Positions 1 through 5,801 of a DNA stretch of 5,801 nt are shown here, in pieces. The notes under the pieces were generated by a model. It saw only the letters and a list, made by a program, of their open reading frames with translations, did not search any database and was not told the DNA's origin. Position 1 is the first letter of the stretch. Each line of letters begins with the position of its first letter. The DNA comes from Balneolales bacterium (GTDB lineage Bacteria; Bacteroidota; Rhodothermia; Balneolales; Natronogracilivirgulaceae): the NCBI GenBank assembly GCA_007133995.1, contig SLLP01000137.1:1-5801 (forward strand), in the 5' to 3' direction. The translations under genes and the position numbers were made by a program.

Positions 1-11
1 AGAGGTTTGTT

Positions 12-218
12 ATGACTATCGTAAAAGTTGTAGAACTCATAGGCGGATCGGAGAAAAGTTTTGACGATGCGGTTGCCAACGTTGTGGAAGAGGCCTCCAA
101 AACCATAAAAAACATCAAGTCCGTTTACGTCAAGGACATGAAAGCAGATGTACAGGATAACAAGATTGTCTCCTATGGCGTTATAACCAAAGTATCCTTC
201 GAGGTGGAAAGGGATTAG
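12..218 (+). CDS. Dodecin family protein (small flavin-binding dodecamer type)
   Basis: This is a complete 68-residue protein, the normal length for dodecins, which are small beta-alpha-beta-beta proteins that assemble into hollow dodecamers in the cytoplasm. Family-typical segments are the first strand with VVELIGGSE (residues 6-14), the amphipathic helix with a FDDAV...EEASKTIKNI pattern (17-35), and the closing strands YVKDMKADV and TKVSFEVE (39-47, 59-66). ATG at 12 is preceded by AGAGG at 1-5 with a six-base gap, which supports this start. Well-studied flavin-binding dodecins have a stacking Trp just after the helix and a Gln in a 'YQ' pair. By my eye alignment these positions are Ser37 and Gly56 here, so flavin binding is uncertain and another small-molecule storage or scavenging role is possible. 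The family call is firm; the ligand is not. Confidence 0.93.
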   Translation: MTIVKVVELIGGSEKSFDDAVANVVEEASKTIKNIKSVYVKDMKADVQDNKIVSYGVITKVSFEVERD

Positions 219-249
219 GATACGGCCCAGCTTCACATAAACACAATAG

Positions 250-851
250 ATGCGCCTGTTCCTGCTTTTACTGATCGTCATTGTGTCATGCGGCAAAGAC
301 AGCCTTGAAGTCGATAGGGCCGGCAACGGCGCTTACAGAACCACCAAAACCGTCATTTATGATGGTGTGTCGGTGGATGTGGTTATCGACAAACCGGCAA
401 ATGATGACCTTGACGTGCTTTGATCTATCATGGCACCGTTTGGTTTGACGACAAGATTCTGGAAGCGGCCAACAAGGCACTCAACGGCTTCAAGCGGATT
501 CTTGATCGCGACGATATGATGATCGCAAGTGTCGTCTACCCCGAAGAAAATCTTCTCATTGGGGACAACATCGCGCATTCTGAAGCGGCGCTCTTGTGGA
601 TGAAAAACCGGGCTGAAAGTGAGCTGGGAATCACCATCGACAAAATTTTTCTGGCGGGACATTCACAGGGCGGAGACCTTGTGACGCGGTTGAATACCAT
701 GCACGAAACGCATGGCGTGGTCGCCAATGCCCCCGGTCCGTTGAACCTGATCTTTCGATGTCAGCTTGAGGAAGAGGGCCGGATGCCGGCGGGAATTGCC
801 TGTACAGGCCTGAGAAATGCCTATGGCACAACCGCATCCAAAAGACTTTGA
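250..851 (+). pseudogene. Alpha/beta-hydrolase lipoprotein, frameshifted and C-terminally truncated
   Basis: The first frame (250-423) encodes 57 residues that begin with a lipoprotein signal: a hydrophobic stretch RLFLLLLIVIVS followed by Cys14. The frame then reads V-I-D-K-P-A...D-V-L and stops at TGA 421-423. The homologous continuation is in the frame of position 420 (L-I-Y-H-G-T-V-W-F-D-D), which restores a typical 'VLIYHGT' oxyanion-hole strand. One base missing from the T run at 418-421 would explain the shift. The second part carries the nucleophile elbow G-H-S-Q-G-G (657-674) and the segment NTMHETHGVVANAPGPLN. It ends at TGA 849-851, only about 60 residues after the elbow, so the acid and the catalytic His of the triad are missing. 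If intact, it would be an envelope-anchored serine esterase or peptidase-like hydrolase of unknown substrate. The join TG-CTT-TGA has no slippery heptamer, so programmed frameshifting is unlikely. A sequencing error could explain the shift but not the lost C-terminus. Confidence 0.82.
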
Positions 852-863
852 TTTTTGCTGAGA

Positions 864-881
864 TAAGGTAATATTGCCTTA
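864..881. repeat. 18-bp inverted repeat with TA-rich centre
   Basis: The sequence TAAGGTAATATTGCCTTA is symmetrical over all nine positions of each arm, except for one T/G position that would form a wobble pair in RNA. It lies 13 bases after the pseudogene stop and about 60 bases before the dioxygenase start. It could be a regulator binding site for the dioxygenase or a chance AT-rich dyad. MhqO-type genes in Bacillus are controlled by a MarR-family repressor, which binds dyads of roughly this size, but that link is only an analogy. Confidence 0.4.
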
Positions 882-896
882 ACGAGCAGCACACCG

Positions 897-916
897 CCCG
901 GATGCATCCATCCGGG
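897..916. repeat. Perfect GC-rich hairpin (8-bp stem, 4-base loop)
   Basis: CCCGGATG at 897-904 and CATCCGGG at 909-916 are exact complements separated by CATC. The stem is strong, but the bases after it (TTCAACAAATTTT) are not a clean T tract, so it is at best a weak intrinsic terminator on the plus strand. It sits between the broken hydrolase and the dioxygenase. It could end upstream transcription, protect an RNA end, or mark a regulator site. Confidence 0.5.
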
Positions 917-941
917 TTCAACAAATTTTGGAGAAACCTGA

Positions 942-1874
942 ATGGATAGAGCCGGAAAAGGAATTCATCACATTACCGTTCTTGGCGGGGACGGACAGCG
1001 GACCACCGATTTTTACGTCAAGACCCTCGGGCTTCGCTTGATCATGAAGACCATCAACCAGGACGACCCGTCGGTCTACCATCTGTTTTTCGTCAACGGT
1101 ACGGGCCAGCCCGGTTCTAGCATCACCTTCTTTCCCTGGCCCATGGCCGTGCAGGGAAAACCGGGCAGCGGTCAGGCCACCGCCGTATCCTTCGCCGTTC
1201 CAGCTGATTCCGTGCACTTCTGGGCGGAACGGCTCTCTGCGGAGGGTCTCGACTTCGACGGCCCATTTGAGCGGTTCGGCAAGCAGGTGATCTCATTCCT
1301 GGACCCCGACTTGCTCACACTGGAACTTGTTTTTGATGAAACGGTGGATGCGGTCGGCGCATGGGACGACAGCAGCGTGCCCGCTGAACACGGGATCCGC
1401 GGGTTTTGGGGCACCACGCTCGAAATGACTGGAACAGCGGAAACCGCAGATCTGCTGGAAACGGTATTCGGGTTCGAAAATGCCGGCATGGACGGGCCGT
1501 TGACACTGCTCAAAACCAGCGAAACCGTAGGCGGATCGGTAATCCTGAACCAGGTTGAGCCAAAAAGAGGCGTGAGCGGCCGGGGCGTGGTGCACCACGT
1601 GGCCTTCCGTGCCCGGGATTCAGAAGAGCAATTGTGGATGCGGAAGGAGGTTGCAAACAGCGGGCTCTCCCCCACCCCCGTGATTGACCGGCATTTTTTC
1701 AAATCTGTTTATTTCCAGTCCCCCGGTGGCGTGTTGTTTGAAATAGCAACGGACGGCCCGGGCTATGGTGCTGCACAGGATGAAAAGGATCTTGGCGTAA
1801 AGCTTTGGCTTCCGCCGTCCCTGGAAAACCGTCGGGACATGATCGAAAAGCGCCTGCCCGAGATCACCCTGTGA
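942..1874 (+). CDS. VOC-family ring-cleaving dioxygenase / glyoxalase (MhqO-like)
   Basis: This is an intact 310-residue protein, matching the roughly 310-residue length of the MhqA/MhqE/MhqO-type two-domain vicinal-oxygen-chelate proteins. The N-terminal module starts GIHHITVLGGDGQ (7-19) and continues DFYVKTLGLRLIMKTIN (23-39) and DDPSVYHLFF. The second module contains GRGVVHHVAFRARD (213-226) and ends FKSVYFQSPGGVLFEIATDG (253-272). The likely metal ligands are His in the His9-His10 pair, His in the His218-His219 pair, and Glu267, as expected for a mononuclear iron or manganese VOC site. Members are linked to tolerance of quinones and catechol-like compounds in the cytoplasm, but the substrate cannot be read from sequence. 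ATG at 942 follows GGAGA (930-934) at a seven-base spacing, a good ribosome site. It has its own 90-base upstream spacer with dyads, so separate control from the broken hydrolase is plausible. It converges with the minus-strand gene ending at 1959. Confidence 0.92.
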   Translation: MDRAGKGIHHITVLGGDGQRTTDFYVKTLGLRLIMKTINQDDPSVYHLFFVNGTGQPGSSITFFPWPMAVQGKPGSGQATAVSFAVPADSVHFWAERLSAEGLDFDGPFERFGKQVISFLDPDLLTLELVFDETVDAVGAWDDSSVPAEHGIRGFWGTTLEMTGTAETADLLETVFGFENAGMDGPLTLLKTSETVGGSVILNQVEPKRGVSGRGVVHHVAFRARDSEEQLWMRKEVANSGLSPTPVIDRHFFKSVYFQSPGGVLFEIATDGPGYGAAQDEKDLGVKLWLPPSLENRRDMIEKRLPEITL

Positions 1875-1958
1875 AACGGACTGGATTCGTGTTTTGTACA
1901 CATGTCCGGGTCCGGGCCTCAAAGCTTATCCACCAGTTCAAATAACATTTCAATGGTG

Positions 1959-3509
1959 TCATGACTTTGGAAGGGGTACATCGGCCAGCTTTTTGTATCC
2001 AACCCAAATGGTGCCGGCCATGACAAAAAATCCGGCCACATAAGCCGTCAGGAACAGCGACCGCCGGAAAGTGTCCTCTCCCATGCCAGGAAACCGGAAC
2101 ACACCCGGTTCTACCCAGATCAGGAAACTGGAATAGATGAATATGCCGGCCATGGCCAATGCATACAGAACAAGCAGCACTGGCTGAACTGGAGAAGACC
2201 AGGGAGGCAGAAACCAGCAGTCGGTCAGCAGCCTGAATTCGCGCAGGTGCTCCTTTTCGTTGGGGCTGGCTTGTTTTCTTCTGCCGGATGTGTTTTTTCT
2301 GCCATCAAACTGATACTCCTGCCACAGTTCGCCATACAATCGCGCACTTTTTGCCAGGGACAGTGCGGTGAAGAGCATAATGAGGACGATCAGCACCGGA
2401 AACAGTGCAATAAGCTCCGTTGTGCGCAGTGGTACGGCACCAAACGGAGTGCTCATGGATTCGATCCGGTCGTTGAGATGATCCAGACTGGCACTGATTT
2501 CTTTGGACTCAACCTCCAGTTCATCCATCGAATCCTGCATGCTTTCAATGCTTCCGGAAATCCTCATATAGATATCATCCAATCGGTTGGTCACCGGTTC
2601 AAACGACCTGTCGATCACCCCTTGCAATTCACCAACCGTAGCAACTTTGCCATCCTCATAGGAATGCCAAAAGTCCGGGTCAACGGTGTCCAGGTGTCCG
2701 CTCACAGCCTCCACGGCCTGATTTGTCAGCGCCTCCAGCCGGGATGGCCCATCGCCACTTTCGAACAGATCAAGATCTGCGAGCAGTTCATTCTGTTGGA
2801 TAGGTTCTACAATATCACCGTACAGGTCATCAATAATTTGCCGGAACCAGTTCCGAACGTACCAGTTGACCGCATCTGCAAACTCCGTGATGTAGCCGGG
2901 CACTTCAACTTGCACATCGGGATCTCCAAAACGCACTGACTGAACCATATCCCTGGCACCCGAGACATCATTCCATAATCCCCGATCTCCGTTATGCTCG
3001 CCATGATCGTCGGCCGGGCCACCTGCCGGACCATCTGCCAGGTCATCTGGAGGGTCATCCAGCCTCACAAGCTGCTCTGCTTGCCCGGTTTGCAGTTCAC
3101 CATACTGCGATTCCTGGTATTCTTGGGATCCGTCATTCTCCGGGTCATCCCGGTAACCCGGGTTATAACGGTCCGCAGCATAAAAATGATCCCGGATTTG
3201 TGGAAGAACGTCCTGGTTCAGGTGATCGGGATAGTCCCTGATGCGCTCATGGATCATATTCAGAGCGTGCTGCATCTTACGATTCACCGCCTGTGTCTGT
3301 CGAAGCTGCAACTTCAACTTTTTGACTTCGTCACTTATTTGATCTCTTCGTTCAACAGCTGCCTGCTGATGAGAAGAGTACAGGAAATAGGGCTCCACCA
3401 CATAGAAGAAGCAGGCAAGGGTGAATACAAGTCCAAGGCTGATTTTTCTCTGGGTTTGCTTTCGAGCGGAGGTAAAGCCCTGCAATATGGTCTCTGTTAT
3501 CGCGGTCAT
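1959..3509 (-). CDS. Uncharacterised 516-residue membrane protein with four TM segments and a large periplasmic coiled-coil domain
   Basis: I do not recognise this family. The cytoplasmic N-terminus is basic (ARKQTQRK), followed by TM1 at about residues 23-44. Next comes a long extracytoplasmic region (45-363) with a charged heptad-like helix (about 50-92), an acidic Asp/Gly/Pro-rich linker (about 118-176, including DDPPDDLADGPAGGPADD), a helical middle section, and a second coiled-coil-like stretch (about 318-352). TM2 lies at about 364-386, a basic cytoplasmic loop at 387-440 (KSAR, GRRKQ), TM3 at about 441-466 and TM4 at about 484-505. Loop charges fit an N-in, C-in topology by the positive-inside rule. 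The start is the ATG at 3509-3507, because it gives a sensible basic N-terminus before TM1; no strong Shine-Dalgarno is present. No catalytic motif is evident. The layout (anchor, long coiled periplasmic part, membrane bundle) resembles sensory or scaffold proteins, but this is a guess. Overlapping plus-strand reading frames are antisense shadows. Confidence 0.85.
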   Translation of the reverse strand: MTAITETILQGFTSARKQTQRKISLGLVFTLACFFYVVEPYFLYSSHQQAAVERRDQISDEVKKLKLQLRQTQAVNRKMQHALNMIHERIRDYPDHLNQDVLPQIRDHFYAADRYNPGYRDDPENDGSQEYQESQYGELQTGQAEQLVRLDDPPDDLADGPAGGPADDHGEHNGDRGLWNDVSGARDMVQSVRFGDPDVQVEVPGYITEFADAVNWYVRNWFRQIIDDLYGDIVEPIQQNELLADLDLFESGDGPSRLEALTNQAVEAVSGHLDTVDPDFWHSYEDGKVATVGELQGVIDRSFEPVTNRLDDIYMRISGSIESMQDSMDELEVESKEISASLDHLNDRIESMSTPFGAVPLRTTELIALFPVLIVLIMLFTALSLAKSARLYGELWQEYQFDGRKNTSGRRKQASPNEKEHLREFRLLTDCWFLPPWSSPVQPVLLVLYALAMAGIFIYSSFLIWVEPGVFRFPGMGEDTFRRSLFLTAYVAGFFVMAGTIWVGYKKLADVPLPKS

Positions 3510-3574
3510 GCTTTCAACTCTGCGCAGACTGCGAAATCTGCAGACGATAAAACAAAGAAACTTCCAAGGTGCAT
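3506..3574 (-). CDS. Possible 22-codon leader ORF overlapping the membrane-protein start (ATGA)
   Basis: On the minus strand, ATG at 3574-3572 opens a frame reading MHLGSFFVLSSADFAVCAEL then K-A, and its TGA (3508-3506) overlaps the ATG of the 516-residue gene in the form ATGA. It starts about 12 bases downstream of the transcription start expected from the predicted promoter. Such an overlap would allow translational coupling. There is no clear ribosome binding site apart from AGG directly touching the ATG, and a frame this short can occur by chance, so this is tentative. Confidence 0.25.
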   Translation of the reverse strand: MHLGSFFVLSSADFAVCAELKA

Positions 3575-3580
3575 CCTATT

Positions 3581-3600
3581 GTTATTATTATAATAATAAC
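3581..3600. repeat. Perfect 20-bp AT-rich palindrome over the -10 region
   Basis: GTTATTATTATAATAATAAC is its own reverse complement over all 20 bases and consists of TTA triplets mirrored as TAA triplets. The match does not extend further (T at 3580, G at 3601). It covers the predicted -10 box and the start region of the minus-strand promoter. It could be an operator, a DNA-melting aid, or a hairpin at the very 5' end of the transcript. Confidence 0.7.
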
Positions 3601-3621
3601 GGGATATTGACAGAGTGTCAA
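3593..3621 (-). promoter_or_regulatory. Sigma70-like promoter for the 516-residue membrane protein
   Basis: Reading the minus strand, TTGACA (complement of 3616-3621) is followed by exactly 17 bases and then TATTAT (complement of 3593-3598). The -35 box is a perfect consensus, the spacer is ideal, and the -10 box has one mismatch to TATAAT. Transcription would begin near 3586, giving a leader of about 76 bases before the start at 3509. In Bacteroidota proper the housekeeping promoter is usually of a different TTTG/TAnnTTTG type, so activity of this consensus depends on the true host lineage. Both hexamers lie inside inverted repeats annotated separately. Confidence 0.55.
3607..3621. repeat. 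TTGACA-GAG-TGTCAA inverted repeat over the -35 box
   Basis: Two perfect six-base arms are separated by GAG. The right arm, read on the minus strand, is the predicted -35 hexamer; the left arm gives the same hexamer on the plus strand. A repressor or activator dimer could bind here, but a chance dyad of this size is also possible. Confidence 0.5.
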
Positions 3622-3644
3622 GTTTTTTAGCAAAATTATGGACA

Positions 3645-4600
3645 TTATGCATTTATGAATTGCAAACGCATGGTTATCAAACCGGTTTCATTCTGACCTT
3701 TTGAATCCAAAAATTCTAAAAACATTAACATTGTCGCTTTTGCAGGCAGCCTGCGTGAAAAATCATACAAAGCACTTTTGAGGGCGGTCAGGGAAATGGC
3801 TCCGGGTGGATCCGATTCCACTTGTACCGTAAAGGATGCGCTTTCCAGAAGATGTTCAAGCGAGGGTTCGTTCGGCGCATAGCTGAGCGCTTCGCTTGCC
3901 AGCATGAATGCCGCCGCATACTGGTTTTCTTCCATCAGCCGGTCGATTTTGACAGAGGCTTCCTGTGTTGCCCATTTGATATTGGATTGCCAGTCCATGA
4001 ATCATACCAAAAGGATGCACAGGGCAAGTATGCCGGAGCCTGCCACAAATGCTCGTTTCGGAGTGCGAAGGTATCCTGCAATCGTTCGATAATGGAATCT
4101 GCTCCCTTGTTGCCCAGCAGACCGCTTTTGGTGCTCATCTAGATCACGCAAAAAATCCGGAATGGTTGTATAACGTTTTTCAGGTTTTTTTCCAGTGAGC
4201 GGTCAATGATACGGATCTGTCCGGGTGAGATTCCGGGGACGAATTGCTGAATTGTTGCCGGTTGCTGGTGGACGATCTGGTAGATCAGCGAAGCTTCATT
4301 TTCACCCTGAAACAGGCGTTGGCCTTTGATTACCTCCCAGAACAAAACATCCAATGCCCAAATGTCAGCCCCGGGACGGACATGTTCCCTCTTCACCTGT
4401 TCAGGCGCCATATAGACTGCCGTGCGCGGGTTCCATTCCGTTTACGTAAGGCCTGACTGGGCAGCTTTGGTGATGCCAAAATCCAGGATTTTCACGGTCC
4501 CTTCATTGGTGACAATCAGATTGGCCGGCTTGATGTCCCGATGCCCCAATCCCTGATTGTGTGCCGCGTGAAAAGCTGCGAGATGTGATGCCACCGGTTT
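3645..4600 (-). pseudogene. Decayed transmembrane Ser/Thr protein kinase with PEGA remnant
   Basis: Read from 4600 downwards, the kinase C-lobe is clear: AAFHAAHNQGLG followed by HRDIKPANL (catalytic loop, 4543-4517), V-K-I-L-DFG (4483-4475 for DFG), then AVYMAPEQV (APE region near 4408) and ADIWALDVLFWEV, ending RSLEKNLK. An in-frame TAA at 4444-4442 interrupts the activation segment. At the A run complementary to 4176-4180 one base is missing; the next frame continues K-R-Y-T-T-I-P-D-F-L-R-D-L-D-E-H-Q-K-R, the usual end of these kinases. That frame runs into a membrane segment (AFVAGSGILALCILLV), where a TGA at 4004-4002 interrupts it, then a helical part with ENQYAAAFMLASEALSYAP and the start of a PEGA-like domain, FTVQVESDPPGA (3833-3798). 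Beyond 3797 similarity stops and about 50 unrelated codons lead to TAA. The whole ATP-binding N-lobe is absent, since a stop lies at 4603-4601 and AT-rich DNA follows. The kinase cannot be functional as it stands. Confidence 0.9.
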
Positions 4601-4768
4601 TCAGTCATAACAATGAATTATCGATTTGATAACAGATATCCATAAAACGTTATTTAAGAATAGGTTATTTGTATGTTCTATTAAATTTTCGCTTATTATG
4701 ACCAGAGCGTACTTCATCAGATGATGTATCACTCATTCAACTATGCTCTTATTGACATGCAACGACGA
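4601..4768. other. AT-rich spacer between the decayed kinase and the CBM9/DUF5916 gene
   Basis: This stretch is visibly more AT-rich than its neighbours and has no credible coding frame. I looked for the missing kinase N-lobe on the minus strand and found none. It should hold the promoter for the plus-strand gene at 4769. A weak candidate is TTGTAT (4669-4674) with TATTAT (4694-4699) at a 19-base spacing, too poor to annotate as a promoter. No terminator hairpin or long repeat stands out. Confidence 0.5.
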
Positions 4769-5801
4769 ATGAACACATCACGGACCCGGAACGTCTTGGA
4801 TCAGAACAGAATAAGAGCCGGCTTGCTGGTTTTTGCATTCTGCGCAATCTTCATTGCATCCAGGGATCTCAGCGCTCAATCATCACCATATGTCGTTCCA
4901 AAGCTGAACGGACCGGTAACACTCGACGGCAGGGTTGACGAACCGGCCTGGCAAGCCATCGAACCGCTGCCGCTGGTTACGCACTGGCCCTCGTTCGGGG
5001 ATCCGGTCCCGTCCACCGAAACCAAACTGCGCATTGCCCACGACGAGGAGTACCTGTATGTGAGTTGCGTCTGCTATGACGATCCGGAAAATGTGGGCGC
5101 CTCCACGTACAAGCGGGATGAGATGAATCTGAGCATATCCAACATTTCCATCATCCTTGATACGTTTCTTGACAGCGAAAATGCGCTCTGGTTTGCCGTG
5201 ACCCCGACCGGTTCCAGGGTTGATGCCGCGATCAGCGATGACGGCGCATCGGCGAGTCTTGCCTGGAATACCATATGGGAGGCCGAAGCGGTGATCACCG
5301 ATTTCGGGTGGACGGCAGAGATGCGCATTCCATTCAGCAGCCTTCGGTTTGAAAGCAGAGACGGAAGAGTGGAAATGGGATTGATCGCAAATCGCTACAT
5401 AGCCCGCACTACAACCCTTCATATTTTTCCGGCCATCCCACCTGACTGGGGATTCGACAGCGTGAGAAAAATCTCGCAGGCCAGTGATATCGTACTCCAT
5501 GATGTGGAAAATCAAATGCCGGTCTTTATTACTCCCTACCTGCTCGGAGGCGGCGAGAGAGCCGCGGTCAGGAATCCGGATAACGGCGCTTTCAGCCACG
5601 ACTCGGAACTGACGCTTGAAGCCGGCCTGGATGTAAAAATGGGCATCACCAACAATACCACGCTTGACCTGACCATCAATACCGATTTTGCCCAGGTCGA
5701 GGCGGATGACCAGCAGGTGAACCTGTCGAGGTTTTCCCTCTTTTTCCCCGAACAGCGCCAGTTTTTCCTGGAACGGGCTTCGGTGTTCAATTTCTCTTTT
5801 G
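4769..5801 (+). CDS. CBM9-like / DUF5916 domain secreted protein, 5' part (runs off the window)
   Basis: The visible 344 residues begin with a signal peptide: a basic start (MNTSRTRNVLDQNRIR), a hydrophobic core AGLLVFAFCAIFIA (17-30), and a likely signal peptidase I cut after LSA36 before Gln. Residues about 45-200 form a CBM9-like beta-sandwich domain, with LDGRVDEPAWQ (52-62), an LRIAHDEEYLYVSCVCYD strand pair (87-104) and WTAEMRIPFSSLRF (181-194). From about residue 245 the protein enters the DUF5916 region, with NTDFAQVEADDQQVNLSRF (304-322) and LFFPEQRQFFLE (324-335), both hallmark motifs. Relatives are long outer-membrane-associated proteins, probably with a C-terminal barrel, of unproven function; the CBM9 similarity does not prove carbohydrate binding. 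In-frame ATGs at 4757, 4724 and 4721 are alternatives, but 4769 gives the most compact signal peptide. No clear Shine-Dalgarno is seen. The minus-strand frames here are shadows. Confidence 0.9.
   Translation, partial: MNTSRTRNVLDQNRIRAGLLVFAFCAIFIASRDLSAQSSPYVVPKLNGPVTLDGRVDEPAWQAIEPLPLVTHWPSFGDPVPSTETKLRIAHDEEYLYVSCVCYDDPENVGASTYKRDEMNLSISNISIILDTFLDSENALWFAVTPTGSRVDAAISDDGASASLAWNTIWEAEAVITDFGWTAEMRIPFSSLRFESRDGRVEMGLIANRYIARTTTLHIFPAIPPDWGFDSVRKISQASDIVLHDVENQMPVFITPYLLGGGERAAVRNPDNGAFSHDSELTLEAGLDVKMGITNNTTLDLTINTDFAQVEADDQQVNLSRFSLFFPEQRQFFLERASVFNFSF

Noticed and set aside
417..423. Programmed ribosomal frameshift in the hydrolase
   Set aside because: There is no slippery heptamer or downstream stem that I can see, and the gene also lacks its C-terminal catalytic residues.
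1172..1702. 176-residue Ser/Pro-rich minus-strand frame inside the dioxygenase
   Set aside because: Composition is typical of an antisense shadow, and the plus strand carries an intact VOC protein.
2247..3593. Two long plus-strand frames (2247-2939 and 2994-3593) opposite the membrane protein
   Set aside because: They are antisense to a coherent 516-residue protein with clear membrane topology; their translations show no recognisable domain and are rich in residues produced by complementing the real frame.
3935..4138. 67-residue minus-strand frame starting MSTKSGLLG
   Set aside because: It lies in the wrong frame relative to the kinase continuation, which clearly reads through this DNA in another frame with family-typical residues.
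4139..4411. A separate intact small kinase-like gene starting at the APE motif
   Set aside because: It starts in the middle of a kinase domain, with HRD and DFG encoded upstream in the same frame behind a TAA, so it is part of the pseudogene.
4002..4444. Stop-codon reassignment (TGA as Trp) explaining the kinase interruptions
   Set aside because: One interruption is TAA and another is a frameshift, and intact neighbours (dioxygenase, membrane protein) use TGA as their normal stop.
4883..5599. 238-residue minus-strand frame opposite the CBM9/DUF5916 gene
   Set aside because: The plus strand has strong family motifs over the same DNA; the minus frame has no signature and is a shadow.
1..5801. 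CRISPR array, tRNA, rRNA, insertion sequence or phage attachment site
   Set aside because: I found no regularly spaced repeats, cloverleaf-like sequence, transposase motif or flanking direct repeats on either strand.

Overview
The window is about 5.8 kb of bacterial chromosome. The gene content is a dodecin, a MhqO-type VOC dioxygenase, a Ser/Thr kinase with transmembrane and PEGA parts, and a secreted CBM9-like/DUF5916 protein with an 'LSA|Q' signal-peptide end. This suggests a member of the Bacteroidota/Rhodothermota/Balneolota group. That placement is an inference from protein families; no rRNA or other taxonomic marker is present.

Layout. (1) Positions 12-218 (+) encode a complete small dodecin. 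(2) Positions 250-851 (+) hold a broken alpha/beta-hydrolase lipoprotein gene, with a one-base frameshift near 417-423 and a C-terminus lost after the nucleophile elbow. (3) Positions 852-941 are a short spacer with two inverted repeats and a good ribosome binding site. (4) Positions 942-1874 (+) encode an intact 310-residue VOC-family ring-cleaving dioxygenase/glyoxalase. (5) Converging with it, 1959-3509 (-) encodes an uncharacterised 516-residue protein with four predicted membrane segments. (6) Its upstream region, 3510-3644, contains a near-consensus promoter whose two hexamers each lie in an inverted repeat, plus a 22-codon leader reading frame that overlaps the start codon as ATGA. (7) Positions 3645-4600 (-) are a decayed Ser/Thr protein kinase. 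The C-lobe, the membrane anchor and the start of a PEGA domain can be read, but with two in-frame stops, one frameshift and no N-lobe. (8) Positions 4601-4768 are AT-rich and non-coding. (9) From 4769 to the window edge (+) is the 5' part of a large secreted CBM9-like/DUF5916 protein.

The genes do not form one obvious pathway, and no shared operon is evident beyond local strand runs. The most notable general point is the density of gene decay: two of the six main coding loci are pseudogenes. I see no CRISPR array, tRNA, rRNA, insertion sequence or recognisable defence system. The part least explained by known families is the 516-residue membrane protein and its structured promoter region. I do not see convincing evidence of a new multi-gene system.
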